Shown: piece by piece, positions 1 to 64,000 of the stretch
Numbering within the stretch: position 1 is the stretch's first letter
How the letters are laid out: each line of letters opens with the position of its first letter
Origin: Bugula neritina
Lineage: Eukaryota > Bryozoa > Gymnolaemata > Cheilostomatida > Bugulidae
Length of the DNA: 64,000 nt
Reading direction: 5' to 3'
Assembly: GCA_964035545.1 (NCBI GenBank)
Contig: OZ037768.1
Coordinates: 7,865,241-7,929,240 of the forward strand
The notes under the pieces: model-generated
The model's input: only the letters and a program-made list of their open reading frames with translations
Databases searched by the model: none
Told to the model about the DNA's origin: nothing
Translations under genes and position numbers: made by a program

Positions 1-294
1 GTAAATTATGCTATCAGTTTTATGTGCAAAGTTTTAAAAGTCTAACTTTTGCAAGACTCGGGAATGCTGTAACTGAGAGATTTTATATTGAAGCTATAAA
101 TTTAATTGTAGTTTTTCTATTACTAAATACTTTAGTCTGTTTTTCCTCTAATGCTCTTGATAAACTGTTACCTTTTCTACAGAAAACTGTTTAACTGACA
201 TCAAAATGCAGGTGTTCCAACTTTGACCCATGATTACACCATAATATGTCCAGAGATTAGAGGAGTTTTATATTTTTTAAGATAAATGTGCTAT

Positions 295-653
295 GATTAA
301 AGTTCTCAAACTCATCAGGTGGTACCTCTATAATTGTGCTGTTTACCTGTAGTTAATATACTACCCCTTATAACTAAAAGTTTGATATGCTTACCATGAC
401 TTTACTACTTTATAGAATAGATAGGAGACTTTCTAATCGCTGCACCATTACTGCACCTACCTCCCTGTAGTTACATAAGAACTGCACTATGAGATTTCCA
501 TGAAAAGCAATTAGAGAGTCTCCTATCTATTCTATAAAGTAGTAAAGTCATGGTAAGCATATCAAACTTTTAGTTATAAGGGGTAGTATATTAAACTACA
601 GGTGAACAGCACAATTATAGAGGTACCACCTGATGAATTTGAGAACTTTAATC
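295..653. repeat. Long inverted repeat (about 145-bp arms, 70-bp spacer)
   Basis: The left arm (295-438) is the reverse complement of the right arm (509-653) with only a handful of differences, for example one substitution near 307 and one single-base indel. A transcript would fold into a dsRNA hairpin of about 145 bp. The spacer carries an inverted copy of the MITE terminus (gcaccattactgcacctacc, near 443-462), and the right arm directly abuts the MITE at 656. This suggests a fold-back transposon built from, or inserted beside, that family. Confidence 0.85.
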
Positions 654-655
654 AG

Positions 656-801
656 AGGTAGGTGCAGTAATGGAGAAATTGAGAAAAGCCTGTGTTCTAG
701 ATTTGAAAATGTAGCAAAATATCAATCCACGCCCCAAGCCAAAATTTAATAATAAAATTAAAGATTTTAGGTTTTCACAATTTCTCTACTACTGCTCCTA
801 C
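656..801 (+). mobile_element. Small non-autonomous DNA transposon (MITE), copy A
   Basis: An element of about 145 bp with imperfect terminal inverted repeats of about 26 bp: the left end reads gtaggtgcagtaatggagaa and the reverse complement of the right end reads gtaggagcagtagtagagaa. It has no coding capacity. Related copies lie at 32655-32821 and, reversed, at 38774-38916, with a degenerate piece near 3.6 kb. Superfamily not assigned. Confidence 0.75.
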
Positions 802-1042
802 GGTAGTGTATGTAGCTACAGGGTAGTGTGTGTAGCTACAGGGTAGTGTGTGTAGCTACAGGGTGGTGTGTGTAGCTACAGGGTGGTGTGTGTAGCTACA
901 GGGTAGTGTGTGTAGCTACAGGGTGGTGTGTGTAACTACAGGGTGATGTGTGTAACTACAGGGTGGTGTGTGTAACTACAGGGTGATGTGTGTAGCTACA
1001 GGGTGGTGTGTGTAGCTACAGGGTAGTGTGTGTAACTACAGG
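801..1042 (+). repeat. 20-bp minisatellite, 12 copies
   Basis: Twelve head-to-tail copies of a 20-bp unit of the form ggtagtgtgtgtagctacag. The second half of most units contains the palindrome tgtagctaca; variants replace the central g by a, and the first half varies between gtag, gtgg and gtga. The array starts exactly where the neighbouring MITE ends. Confidence 0.95.
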
Positions 1043-3599
1043 ATTTGTGGGGAATGCCATTGACTCATATTGGCCCATTAGGAAGCTTTATCATTTCAGT
1101 ATTATGACTAAATTATTATAAAATTCTATTAGTCACAACCAACACTTAAATTTTTGACACATTAGTGATGTTTACATAATGGGAGTAATCGATCCAGTCT
1201 CTTAACAATAAGTTGAAATTATTGTTGTCTTTTAGCGCCAATGAATGCATACCTCTTCATTATATTTGGTAGGCATTTCGTATCAGTGAACTCTGTGTAT
1301 ATAAAATTCATTGTGTTTAAATTCAATGACTTGAGTAATGAGATTACTTCAGCAAGCAAAGTTCTAGTTTATATAATAGGTGCAATTAAATGGGACAGGT
1401 ATGGGCAGGAATTTAGTAGCTAGTGCCTGGTAGTCGATTGGAATGCTTTGTCAGAGTCCTAATGGTCACCATTTATCTACTAAATGGTGACATTTCAGCA
1501 ACATTAAACCTGCTCAGTTTGAATCTCAATCTTAATTTTGCTGATTAGCCTTTGCCAAATTTCAAAACCTTGAGTTTATAGAATGTATTGCATAAATGTG
1601 GTTGATCTATAGAGCTGGCTGAATAATTTAAGCTAATTGTACAATATATATATCACGCCAATACACCTTCACCATTCATGGTAACACAGTTCCACTTTGT
1701 TTTCCGCTATCTTGGTTATATAATTTTGTCTTCAGAAATGCAACTCAGTAATAACTTCTCTTGAAGATCGTTATTTTTATGTTGAAATCAACTGTTGGTG
1801 TAATTGAAAGGTACCAACAATGCAGCTATATGCTACATATATTAACCAGCTAATACAATCACTATCATTGTATCTTTTTCTATGTCCCCCTACGCTATTA
1901 AAATTCCTTCACTGCTTTTATCAGCTTATGCGTGTATACTTAGAAAAATTAAACTATAACAGAGTGTTGGTTCTCACATTTCTACTTGAAATTAGGCTGT
2001 CCCAGTGATTAAACAAACGATGCAAATTTAACGGAAACACCACCAGGTCTGCTTTTAATTGCAAGAAATTCAGAAGAATTTGAATAATTTTTACAGAGCA
2101 CCAAATTTTCCAGGTCATTGGGGGTTGACAATTGATATTATGATAATTTATCAACTGCTAACCAGTTTACTAAAAACAATAAATAAACAATAATTATGTA
2201 AGTTTAATCAACATGAAATATCATTCCCTAAGACGTTCTGTTTGAAATCAATTTCACTGCACATTGCACTCTGTTGGTAATTTGGATTCTAAATAATTTT
2301 TAATAAACAACTTGATTGCTTTCAGTTTTTCAAGAACGTAAGAATTAGTTGATAACTTTCTTGAGGCCAACCTTTCTCATTTTACTGTAGTTTAGTCTTT
2401 AGACATATTTTCAATTTCTTAGGATGTATCTTTCATATTTCAAGCTGTTGCCCATGCATCCCATTCCCCACTGTCTACAGTGTGTTCAGAGTTGAAGGTT
2501 ATAATCCTTATAGGTATGCACATTGTGCAGTTTTCCTTCAGTAATTTAGTAGACAAACTGTGCATGACAAATACTATCTGGAATTCCATGGCAACCCCCA
2601 GAGGTAGTCTCCATACAATAGTGCTTAGCTTGAAGAATGTGCTCCATTGATTTATGAGATCTACAATCTACATTCACCTAATCTATATGCATCTAATGAT
2701 ATCATTCATTTGTCTCCAGAGATGTCAATGTAGTATAACATAATGTTTCAACACATTTCTGTACCTCTACAAATTAATTGCTATTTACTAAAAACAGTTA
2801 CTATATCTTTGATAATGAGAATGCAAGAGTCATTGCTATTTACTATTTACTGCTCTAAGTGTATGTGTAAACATTTTCAGTCAATATTGCTGTTTCATCT
2901 GTTCACCTTTGTTGTGTTTGCATACTAAAGTGCATAATAGTAAATATGCTGGTGACTACTTTTGTTTGCTCGTTTGACATGGTTAATTTGTATATGTACA
3001 AAGTCTAAACTTCATACAAATCTAGTATTTGTATTTTCCTTTCTGTGTAATTTAATAATCTAAAACACATTTGAAGTATGTTACACGATAGCCATCTTTA
3101 GTGCCATCACTACCTTACAGCTATATTCCCCACAAATTTACTGCTAACAAGCAGTTTAAATTTCAGGGCATAATTAATTTCAAAACATCAAAGCTTTTTA
3201 ATGACACAAGTGAAAATTAAGGTTTATTGGCTGATTAAACTTAAGCCTAAATAGTTTAAAATAGTCACAGAAAAGTAAGGCTGTGTTTGTTTGATTTTGA
3301 AATTTCACAAAATATAAACAGCATAAGAAGTTGTCTTACCTTTGTATCAAACTGAAATCCTAAACTCCCAATTACATATAGATGTAAGGCAAGCAAACAT
3401 TTAATTGCTTTAAATATTATGTACTTGAGTTTTTAATGTACGATCTATGCTTCAAAATTTACATATTTTGACAATTTCACCTTGGTAACACAGTGAACTG
3501 GTTAGTAAAGTAATTTTCTGTTGGTTTCGCTACTGCATTATTCAAGCTATTCAAGCGATTTGACAAAGAAATTTTCATAACCCAAGTTGTTTAATTTTA

Positions 3600-3696
3600 T
3601 TAATCAATTGCAGGTTGAAATTATTGATAAAACTTAACTTATTTGCTATATTTTTCATATAGAATACTGGCTTTTCTCCATTGCTACAGCTACTTC
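3600..3696 (-). mobile_element. Degenerate MITE fragment
   Basis: The segment containing ttgctatatttttcatatag followed by actggcttttctccattgct closely resembles the end of the reversed MITE copy at 38866-38916. The other terminus is not clear, so this is probably a truncated or decayed copy. Confidence 0.5.
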
Positions 3697-5853
3697 TACT
3701 GCTTCACACCTCTTTTTAATCAAAAGCTACAGATATTAAAATTGCTTTATATGCGTTTCAAAGAGTGTTTCTCGCCTTTGTTGATCTTGTTTATTAGTCT
3801 ACTTTGTATTAGATGCTCCTAGTTCTAGATAGTTGGGTGACCCAGAAATATGACACTTCACTACCATGTTTTGCTTTTGTAACAACATAGAATTTGGACT
3901 TGCCAAAAAAAATATTGTTGATCCTCCATTGTATTTTCCATGTCTGTCATTACATTCATTTATAGTTGGTATGAAAACATCATCAGACTTGACATGCTAC
4001 TATATAGAGGTTGCTGCTGTGTCTTTACTTTCCATTATCTTGTGTTGCTGTAGCCTATCAGCCCTGTTATAAATTGGTTAGAACAATATTTGTATGTCAC
4101 CTTGCAGAAAATACCTGCTTGCAAAGATCACTAATTACTGAAATATAAGCCACATTCCTTTTATAATAATATTAACACTTCAGCAAGTAACTAAATGCTA
4201 TTCAAAATAAATGAACCAGCAACTGTTTAATTACTGGAAAATAATTTCAATAGCTTGCAAATTGCTCCACACATTTTCCTCATTTTGGGAAGGGTCTGTG
4301 TTAAAAAGAACCCTAATAATGTTGGTTGTTGAAAATCAACTGTAAATTGTACTAGTTTTCTGAAGGCAAATAAACTAGTTTATACCAGAAGCGTCTCTTC
4401 CAGCTCTGCAGCAGCTGAAATTTCAATGCTGTCAGAAAATCTAGTACTGACAGATGTCACAAATACCTGCTAGCACCTGCTAGATTATATATTAATAGTC
4501 TAGTTTCCATAAGGCTTTTGGGAATAAATAAACTCTAACGGAAACAACTATTTGATCAACTAGTTACATTGATTGCAATAAATTAGGACAGTTATTACTC
4601 TTGATGGTAATAGAGTGATCAATCATTGATACTGAGCAACATTTTAGTTGGATTAACTAATGTGTTAAATGTGTCATCATCCAGTGTCTGTTCTTTACAA
4701 TTATAATTAGAGTTTGTAATAATCACACCTGTTTCTTTTATCATTCTTCACATCTGTCCATTTATTTGTGACACTTGATGTGGCTGCCCCATGTTTCAAA
4801 TTATCATGCAGATTTTACAATACTATGATTGAGAAACTTCTGGAAATTATAGAAGATCAATTTTTGTTGTTGAAAGGTTTTAAAATTTATTTTAGTGCCT
4901 AATTTCTGGTATAAAACTCAGCTAAACTTAAGCAAGTTTAATTAGTAGTTTGTCAAAGTAACAGCTGATCCTCAAATTTTGAATTCTAACAGGTCTAAAT
5001 TAATTTGAAATCGCCATAGAGACCAGTTTACATTATGAATTGGTTCCTTAAAAAATAGGCTGTTTTATCTTCACAAATATTTAAAAAGTTAGTCGAACTC
5101 AGCATATAACCAGAACTTAGCAAATGCTTCTGTACTTAATGAATACACAAAAATTTGCCTGCAAGAAGTTTACTTGCCATCTCACTGTAACTGTACGTTT
5201 GCAACAACTTAACCTTTCATAGAAGCATCCCAGGTCTTAACATAAACAATTTCTGGTCAGAAATTACAGATATAGGTTATAAAAGCTGTTTTTCATCATT
5301 TTTAGTAACCAGATACTTTATCAAGCCAAATGACTACTGAAATTGAAGGGCATCTAAAATTCTAGATTATTTTTTTATGTCAATGTTTGGGCATGAAGGA
5401 ATAACGGCAACATCAAGCACTGTGCATAGCAAATCTGTTGAGTTATAAAAAATTGGATTATTATGATGTATTTCATGGTTTTAGGTTTTACTTATGATCT
5501 GATCTGATGGTCTAAAGGGGTATTACAGAGCAGCTGAGTGCTAATCTATTCCCTTTTACAGAATTACTGCAATGGCCAGGTTAGTTGTGTGATAACTTGG
5601 CAACTCACTGCATTTTTATTTTTTAACTGAACTGTATGAAATTCTGGAATGAACAACTAGTTGGAATAATAACCCTGATTTGCATACTTCCATGTCATGA
5701 TTCTACTTTTGAAAAATATTTCCAGTTAATGACTATGCTATTGTGAGTAACCATTCTATAACTTTTTAATTGTATGAAATCATTCCAACCAAAGTTACTT
5801 GTTTATGTGTCATGACAAGGTGGTTTCCTGTACGCTGGAATTATTTTCTTTAG

Positions 5854-6014
5854 TCTGCATGGCATGTTGTAGTTTGAGGCCCCGTGATAAGCCTGAGCTC
5901 CTAGAGCCATTGAAGAGCAAGCAGGAAGGGACTAAAGTCGTCTTGGAATGTAAATGGCTGAATCACACTAGAGTTTCCTGGTTAAGAAATGAAGTTCCTA
6001 TATTCTCTACAAAG
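5854..6014 (+). CDS. MYLK: Upstream exon: first half of an Ig domain
   Basis: Encodes the first half of an I-set Ig domain: a Pro/Leu-rich lead, then EGTKVVLECKW (B-strand Cys) and VSWLRNE (core Trp). The acceptor is the pyrimidine-rich ttattttctttag; a second AG at 5871-5872 is possible. The donor is aaag|gtgaga, phase 0. The matching second half is the exon at 8863. It lies upstream of the acylated first exon at 10810 and probably belongs to a longer or alternative isoform of the same MLCK locus; a separate upstream gene ending nearby is not excluded. Confidence 0.65.
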
Positions 6015-8862
6015 GTGAGAAAGTTTATACTCTGTGGTAAGGGTTGGCAGGTTGAGTCATGTGAACAAAGTTGGAGTCTGTAAAAACATTAATTAGCATA
6101 AATAGTTATGTAATTAAAAAGTATTGACAGTTGGGAACTACAATGTACAGTAATGTTGAGTTGTTTAAAAATAAAAAAAACTTGGCAACTACATAGTTTT
6201 AGATTTATTATTTGTCTAAATTGTAAAATTTTGAAGATAATTGAATTTGCACATTTTTATTGGGATATCAGAGTTTTATAAAGCAAAAATCTCCCCCAAC
6301 GACTCAACTAGAACACTGCTATCACCTAATTTGGAGTTGTATGCTCATATTTTATTCATCTTTGATGGAAGAAATAAACAACTAAAGTATCCTTTGAAAG
6401 AAATTATGCAAACTTGTTTATTTTTTGTTTGATTTGTCTGTCAACCTGATTTTTGTTGTTAATCCTTCTCTAATGGGCCAACAACTAAGCTATATAATTT
6501 TGTTACTAATTTTCACCTAGTTAACTATATTGATGCATCCTAGCATGTGCTATTTCTGTATCTGGAACTGTTATATTCCATACTTCTCATCAGATCTGTC
6601 GACTCCTAGTTATTAACTTGCATCAAATATGAAAAAACCTGTAACCTTCATATTTCCTACTTTACATTACTCCCATCGAGATGTTTAAGCCAAAGAGGCA
6701 TAAAGCTTGTTTTTATTTCTACAAAGTTTGACCAGGGTTTTAGTTGATATTTTTAGTATGAAAAGTTGTCACCTTTTGACCTGAAACAGTCAGTTCTGAA
6801 CCCAAACTGTAAAACAAGAATAATAAACCTAAATAAATAGCGTTTTTATTTAATTTAAAGTGACTGTGCTTTGCATTTTTTATTTTACATAAAATTTTCT
6901 CTCATTGTCAGTCTCTAGTGAATTTTTAATCTATGAACAATAAACCTAGACATTTGGTACATACTGTTTGGTTGAAAGACCTTATTTTCAGATTATTACT
7001 ACTACTACTGCCACTACTACTGCTACTGCTAGCCATAACTATTTTGTAATTTAGGACTATCTGGCCATGTATTCAGTAATGTGTCATTATGACCCTGAGA
7101 TTTTATTTATAACTTCTTCAAAAAAATTCTTGCATTCTGTTTTATGCATATAAAATATAAAATTACTTAAACCTGGCTCAAGACTATTGTTCCACTCAAC
7201 TATTTTGCAATAATTATTCTTTCTGTTATTACACTTGCTCATGCAGGCATTTACAATATGAGGTAATCATAGTCAGTACCCACATTCATTTCTCTTTGAT
7301 ATTGGTAAAAGTTAATGACTGTTCCAACTATGGAGCCATTGTTCAGCAAAGAATCATGTAGAAAGTGTTGCTCTCCAAAGACCCATTTTACAGTCACACC
7401 CAGACAGCACTGGGTGATGGCTAGAGACATGGTAATTAAGAGCAGAGTCATTAAGTCATTAAGTCGTTCTACCATGATTACATATTTTTAACATAATTTC
7501 TGTTTGGTTGACAATTCCAAATATGTTATCAGATCTGTGGTAACAGTATTTTTTACAAATCATTAGAACCATGTTAGCAGGCACCTTCATAATTACTATA
7601 ATAATTAGTCTCGTGGTTGAACTCGGTCAGCATCTCAAGACCCTCCCACCTGTCAATGCTGCTGAAATACTTTGTATAATCTCTCGTAATAGCTGCTGCC
7701 TCATATTACATGCTGCCACATAAACACGCTACAATTCCTATATTCCGGTGTTAGAATAGAGATGAAGATGTAATGAGAAAACCTCTTGTTTTTATGGTCT
7801 ATTTAAAAAACTGACTAAATTAACCAAACTGTCAACTCTACCCACTGATCATTCATAAATGCAATAAATATAAATACATATAAACAAAAATGGTGAACAT
7901 CAGTTCAGTTTCAGTTAGGCTACTACTTTATATTTGTATTTACTTCTCTGATGCTGCATTGAATACAGCTAGATTTAACTCATTAGACCCAAATGCTTTA
8001 ATAGGGAATCAATTAACTAATAGTAATTTAAAAATCCCAGCACATTATATTTATACAGTATTAAATTGTTCACAAATCTCTTGGCTATCAGCTAAATGCA
8101 ACTTCAGGGTAGTATACCAAAGCATGTTGGTTTTGAAATAGATTCTTCTTATACTCATCTTAAATGAATTCAAGATGGTGGCTCATACTCTAATAAAGTT
8201 GGTGCTTTTAGGTATATGCTGCATAAGTTTATAAATATCAACTTGAAAAAAATAAAAATATCAAGTTATTTACACCATGTAGTACTTTATCGTGCAGAAA
8301 AGAGTATGACTTCTAGATGAATTATAGTTTGCTAAAATATTAGTGAGCTCTAATCATTTGATATAAATAAACCAAATCTGCTTTAACTTAAACTTTGGTT
8401 ATAAGTTACGGCTGCGATTCTAGTGTTTGTTGGTCACAGCTGCTTATCCCTATCTTCCTTACACAAGAGTTTATTTCGTTAAATAACCTGTTCCTGTTAG
8501 TAAACAATTTGATTCAATACTCCAGCTCGTGCAGCTGAGGTTTCATGAAACTACTCCCATTAACCAAATAATACGGTCAAGTAATAATTGAGAATGGAAC
8601 CGCAGCTGCAATTACTATTCCTCAACTCTATCCATTTATAGACATATCAGGCACATAAAAAAGTCAAAAATATTGCAATAAACGCAACAATCTGTTTATT
8701 AACTTTTCCTGTTATAGTAATTATCAGGAGATTTGGATGTTTATTCCAGGGATATCCGGGGCTGTTCTACTTACTAAAGCTGACATGATGTCATAAGTTC
8801 ATAATGCTGATGGGAACTTATTAGTTATGTAATCCTATTCTAATTAGTTCCTTTGCTTACAG

Positions 8863-9013
8863 GATATGACTATTAGTGAGGCCAGGTCTAGCTGCATCCT
8901 CACCATACACAGGGCCACTAAAGAACACAATGGCCAGTACATGTGTACCGCATCTAATCTACACGGAAAGTCCTCCACTTATTGTCAGCTTACAGTGGTG
9001 GCTGCATTTGAAG
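8863..9013 (+). CDS. MYLK: Upstream exon: second half of the same Ig domain
   Basis: Phase-0 acceptor (tgcttacag) and phase-1 donor (gaag|gtaagt). It completes the Ig fold with CILTIHRATKEHNGQYMCTA, the classic D-x-G/N-G-x-Y-x-C block with the F-strand Cys, and ends in CQLTVV. With the exon at 5854 it forms one full Ig domain. Confidence 0.8.
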
Positions 9014-9350
9014 GTAAGTTTACATTATCTGCTAAATCTTTCTGTGGCTAGAAATTTATGAATCTAGCCTAAATAGTGTCAAATTAGTCAGGTATGCAGT
9101 TGCTGATGCAAAATGTTGTAGCAATTTTTGAATATTGGGCTTTTAAGTTCAACTATGTGTGTTGATATTTGATATACTAAATTTTGAAATTTAATTTTCA
9201 GTCACAGGTGCTTTGTGCATTTACTACAATATGTGAAAAAGATACTTGCAGATGTTTTACTCGATTAGTATACAAAATTAATGATTATAAAGGTGTAATG
9301 CTGCAATTTTGATATATTGTGAAGTTGTCTACTCATAGTTTTTATTGCAG

Positions 9351-9374
9351 TTGGGCTGAAAAGACGACTCCCAG
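9351..9374 (+). CDS. MYLK: 24-nt microexon in the upstream isoform
   Basis: Between tttttattgcag and gtacat lies a 24-nt, phase 1 to phase 1 exon coding a basic peptide (VGLKRRLP). It keeps the frame between 9013 and 9649. Supported only by splice sites and phase. Confidence 0.45.
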
Positions 9375-9648
9375 GTACATTAAATGCTTAATGGTAATCC
9401 AAGACTACCAATGCATGCCCACCGCACAACATCCTTGCATTGCTGCTTAATTTTTGCCATTCTCTCATGTTGCATATATTCAAGACTTTTTTGCTTTGCT
9501 GCAGCTTACTTTTAGAGCCTTCCGCACACATGAAGCTTTTTGCAGCAATGGCAAGTGAATATATAGAATGTGCAACTTGTCTGTTGTACAACTAGTACGT
9601 GTTGAACTAATCATGATTTTAAAACATAAGTTATGCTTTATTTGGTAG

Positions 9649-9702
9649 GTAAACCTGGCAGGTTCAGCAAGTTGAATTTTCCAGGAGCCCAGTCACAAAA
9701 AG
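9649..9702 (+). CDS. MYLK: 54-nt short exon in the upstream isoform
   Basis: A phase 1 to phase 1 exon (tttggtag acceptor, aaag|gtatat donor) coding GKPGRFSKLNFPGAQSQK. Its phase-1 end can join the exon at 12282 directly, skipping the acylated first exon. Confidence 0.45.
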
Positions 9703-10736
9703 GTATATTGTACTAATCATTGGTCAGTGTTTGATTAGGTTTGTTTTCAGTATTTTTAGTATCGTTTCTGTGACAGTCAGTATTGGTGCAATTTCTCCCT
9801 CACCATCATTTGGCATATTATTGGTGTTTCTAGTATTTAGTCTGTCATACTATGCCATACTGTGCTAAACAACATTTGAAAGCCATCAGAAATCCCAAAT
9901 CAATTCAGCACAAATGCGAGTAAAATTTATTATACAACAAATGTTTTGGAGCATACAACTCTAAAACAGTATGAAGATGAAACCTAATATAATATATAAA
10001 AATATTTTTACACTGCATAAGTGAAGTGTTTCAGGGATTTTTCAAAGTATACAACATTTCTTCAGCTGTGGACGGATAGCATTTGATGAGTTACAAGTAA
10101 TATTGATAATACTAATCACAGAAAATTAGTACCAAGTTACTAAAATACCAACAGTTTAACTGGCAGTTAATTTCAGTATCCTTGGTTTTCCGAATACTAG
10201 CTCGGCACTATTTGGTACCCGCAGTAATCGGTTTTACAAATCATATTTTCAAAGCCCTCTGCTAAATGTTTAATAAAGCCTGCTGATATAGTAACCACAG
10301 CTTGGTAAAAGTATATCAGCTAGTGTAATTTTCTGTTTTTATTTGTGGCTTGTCATATAATATGATTACTTTACAAGAAGGGCATTTTTTATAAAATTAA
10401 AAAATAGTTTAATGTCAAGCCAAAACTTGTGCTGACGTGAGAAAACTGCATTTCTATTTTTAAACACGTTATGTAGTGCTCTATATGAAATACAATTCTG
10501 ATATTCCTTGATATTTGCATAATAAGAGTCATATAAGAATGTTTTACTTTAGGATAATCCTCAGTAGTGTCTAGATAGTCCAGGTGAGATGCTGAATGCA
10601 TGCAAGATGTTTTCTTGTAAACTAATCCCATACACTTAAATCAGTCAATTGAATGCAAATATTGAATAATATATTTAACCTATGTAATGCAAAACTAAGC
10701 CCATGAAGAACTAAACTAGCTGACAGAGTAAGTGGA

Positions 10737-10742
10737 TATATA
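10737..10742 (+). promoter_or_regulatory. Possible TATA box of the internal promoter
   Basis: TATATA 73 bp upstream of the ATG at 10810. A start site about 30 bp downstream would give a 5' UTR of about 40 nt. It fits a separate promoter for the acylated isoform, but TATA-like strings are common in this AT-rich DNA. Confidence 0.3.
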
Positions 10743-10809
10743 GAGCCAGTTTGAGTGTGGAAGTAAGGGAGGGTACTCTATTTAATGGCTGACGGAAGCT
10801 TTCGAAAAA

Positions 10810-43557
<32,748 letters not shown>

Positions 43558-44607
43558 TCATCAATTCTCTATTAGATAAACTTGGAAGTTTCATTTTCAT
43601 TAAGTGACTGTCCTGGGAAGCTGAGAAGATCATATTTAGTAATTAATATTAAACAGATTATTTCAACTTGTAGTTAACAGCCAGCATCTATTTTCGGTTT
43701 ACTGTCATACTGCAATGCCTTAAAATTGTTTTTCACTAATATACAAGTTGATATGTCATTCCTGAATGGTTAATTAAAATATTTATTTAATGTGTTATTT
43801 GCTTATTTTTGTATTATTTCTGCACTGTACATTATTTTGTTATACTTGCTTACCAAACTGGGAATGTTAAATTGTTGAATTCTATTAGCGTTGTTGCCTA
43901 ACTGTATATTTAGTTTTTATTATTAAACTTGAGTAAAAAAATGTTTTTGAATACAGCATATTTGTTTATTTTATGGGGTGCTGTTATTTACAATGTATAT
44001 TCTTGCTATGCACTGATATCTTGAATTAATAAACTGTATAATTTGTAGGTCGAAAAAAATTGTTTCTATTAATAATTTTGCTTCGGATGGCCTTTTGGCA
44101 ATAAAAAATCATTTAAAAAATGCAACAAGTTGGGTGTTCTTTTGCTCTAGTGTCCGGTCGTAGTAAAACACTTCTAAATAATTATATTATAGATATTGAA
44201 ATTTTACTACAAAGTATCCCTGATTAACAGTCATGCTTCATATAACGCATCAGTAATTTAGTCTAGCAGTGTGGATAATTTTTTTAAGACTTCCAGTCAA
44301 CACTATGTTTTATGAGAGTTGTTTACTCGTTGGGTAAATGCCATGTTTTTGTAGCACAATGTTTTAGGTAACAATAGTACCTACAGCCCATTTGTTAACA
44401 AGAATTGCCAATACATATTTAGGACCAATACATGATAGCACAGGCAAAATAACTGCAGTAGCCGTGTATAGTCGATATATGAAGAGGCTTCCACTTGCAA
44501 TTTAAAAAGTCTTCAATTATCTGTGAAACTTGAACTCTCTGGCCTGAGTTGCACATGCAGCTTTTAAATATGCGTTTGTAGAAACATAGGCTTCTTTTAT
44601 TGCAAAG
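43558..44607. other. 3' UTR of gene 1 and spacer to gene 2
   Basis: About 1 kb of AT-rich DNA holding the gene 1 polyadenylation signal; no exon or repeat recognised. The promoter of gene 2 should be in the last few hundred bases, but no clear element stands out. Confidence 0.6.
44028..44033 (+). terminator. Polyadenylation signal of the MLCK gene
   Basis: AATAAA 471 nt after the stop codon, followed within 40 nt by T-rich sequence. It is the best candidate 3' end before gene 2 begins. Confidence 0.6.
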
Positions 44608-63837
<19,230 letters not shown>

Positions 63838-64000
63838 GTAGGCTGACTCTGCTTATATACATATTTCTAGCCATTTCATGTATGGGTCACTCGGCGATAT
63901 GTAAGTGGTATCCACATATGTGGACGCTGCGTTTCCAAGCTTTGCATTATGCGAATGTTAGGAAACAGTTGCATTGAATGAAACCACAACCATGAGCTCA

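Larger units (their letters stand above)
1..5853. other. Non-coding flank or intron, no exon recognised
   Basis: I found no open frame with domain similarity and good splice sites here. The stretch is AT-rich and is either the intron or the 5' flank upstream of the first visible Ig exon. Its left end holds the inverted repeat, MITE and 20-bp minisatellite listed separately, plus a degenerate MITE end near 3.65 kb. Short open frames in it look like chance frames. Confidence 0.6.

Noticed and set aside
801-1042. CRISPR-like regular repeats
   Set aside because: Units are strictly tandem with no spacers, and the genome is eukaryotic; it is a minisatellite.
5799-5853. ATG start with a hydrophobic, signal-like lead before the first Ig exon
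   Set aside because: The stretch ends in a pyrimidine-rich acceptor (ttattttctttag), so it is more likely intron; MLCK-type proteins are intracellular.

Overview
This is genomic DNA from an animal (a metazoan, probably an invertebrate bilaterian; I cannot name the lineage). It is AT-rich. The genes are on the + strand and are split by GT-AG spliceosomal introns, often 0.3-4 kb long. Introns carry small inverted-repeat transposons, a tRNA-derived SINE, mini- and microsatellites and an antisense tRNA gene. I built the exon models by hand from splice consensus, reading-frame phase and domain continuity; no transcript data were used.

Gene 1 (upstream exons from about 5.85 kb; main first coding exon 10810; stop 43557) is a giant myosin light chain kinase of the MYLK / stretchin-MLCK type. 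All 32 exons join in phase, giving 12,726 nt or about 4,241 residues, more than twice vertebrate long MLCK. The order is: an N-terminus with a likely myristoylation/palmitoylation signal; low-complexity linkers; one 6.1-kb exon coding about 2,050 Ser/Thr/Asp-rich residues; an Ig domain; nine truncated Ig repeats that keep only the first strands of the fold; three full Ig domains; FN3; protein kinase; a calmodulin-binding/autoinhibitory segment; and a telokin-like C-terminal Ig. The locus seems to make several products. There is an upstream set of Ig exons in the same phase as the acylated first exon, a possible early stop at 23066 with a downstream AATAAA, and an alternative kinase-less terminal exon at 36269-36393 with its own AATAAA.

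A gap of about 1 kb follows, holding the gene 1 polyadenylation signal. Gene 2 then starts at 44608 and runs off the right edge. Its visible 996 residues are Ig - Ser-rich linker - Ig - SH3 - SH3 - RhoGEF (DH) - PH, most like the SH3-DH-PH block of UNC-89/obscurin. Both genes belong to the giant muscle/cytoskeletal Ig-kinase-GEF group, MLCK acting on actomyosin contraction and UNC-89/obscurin on M-line organisation and Rho signalling. Their head-to-tail adjacency is notable.

The first 5.8 kb has no exon I can support. It holds a near-perfect 145-bp-arm inverted repeat, a short transposon and a 20-bp minisatellite. The most unusual feature is the array of half-Ig repeats at 26.4-30.3 kb inside the MLCK gene.
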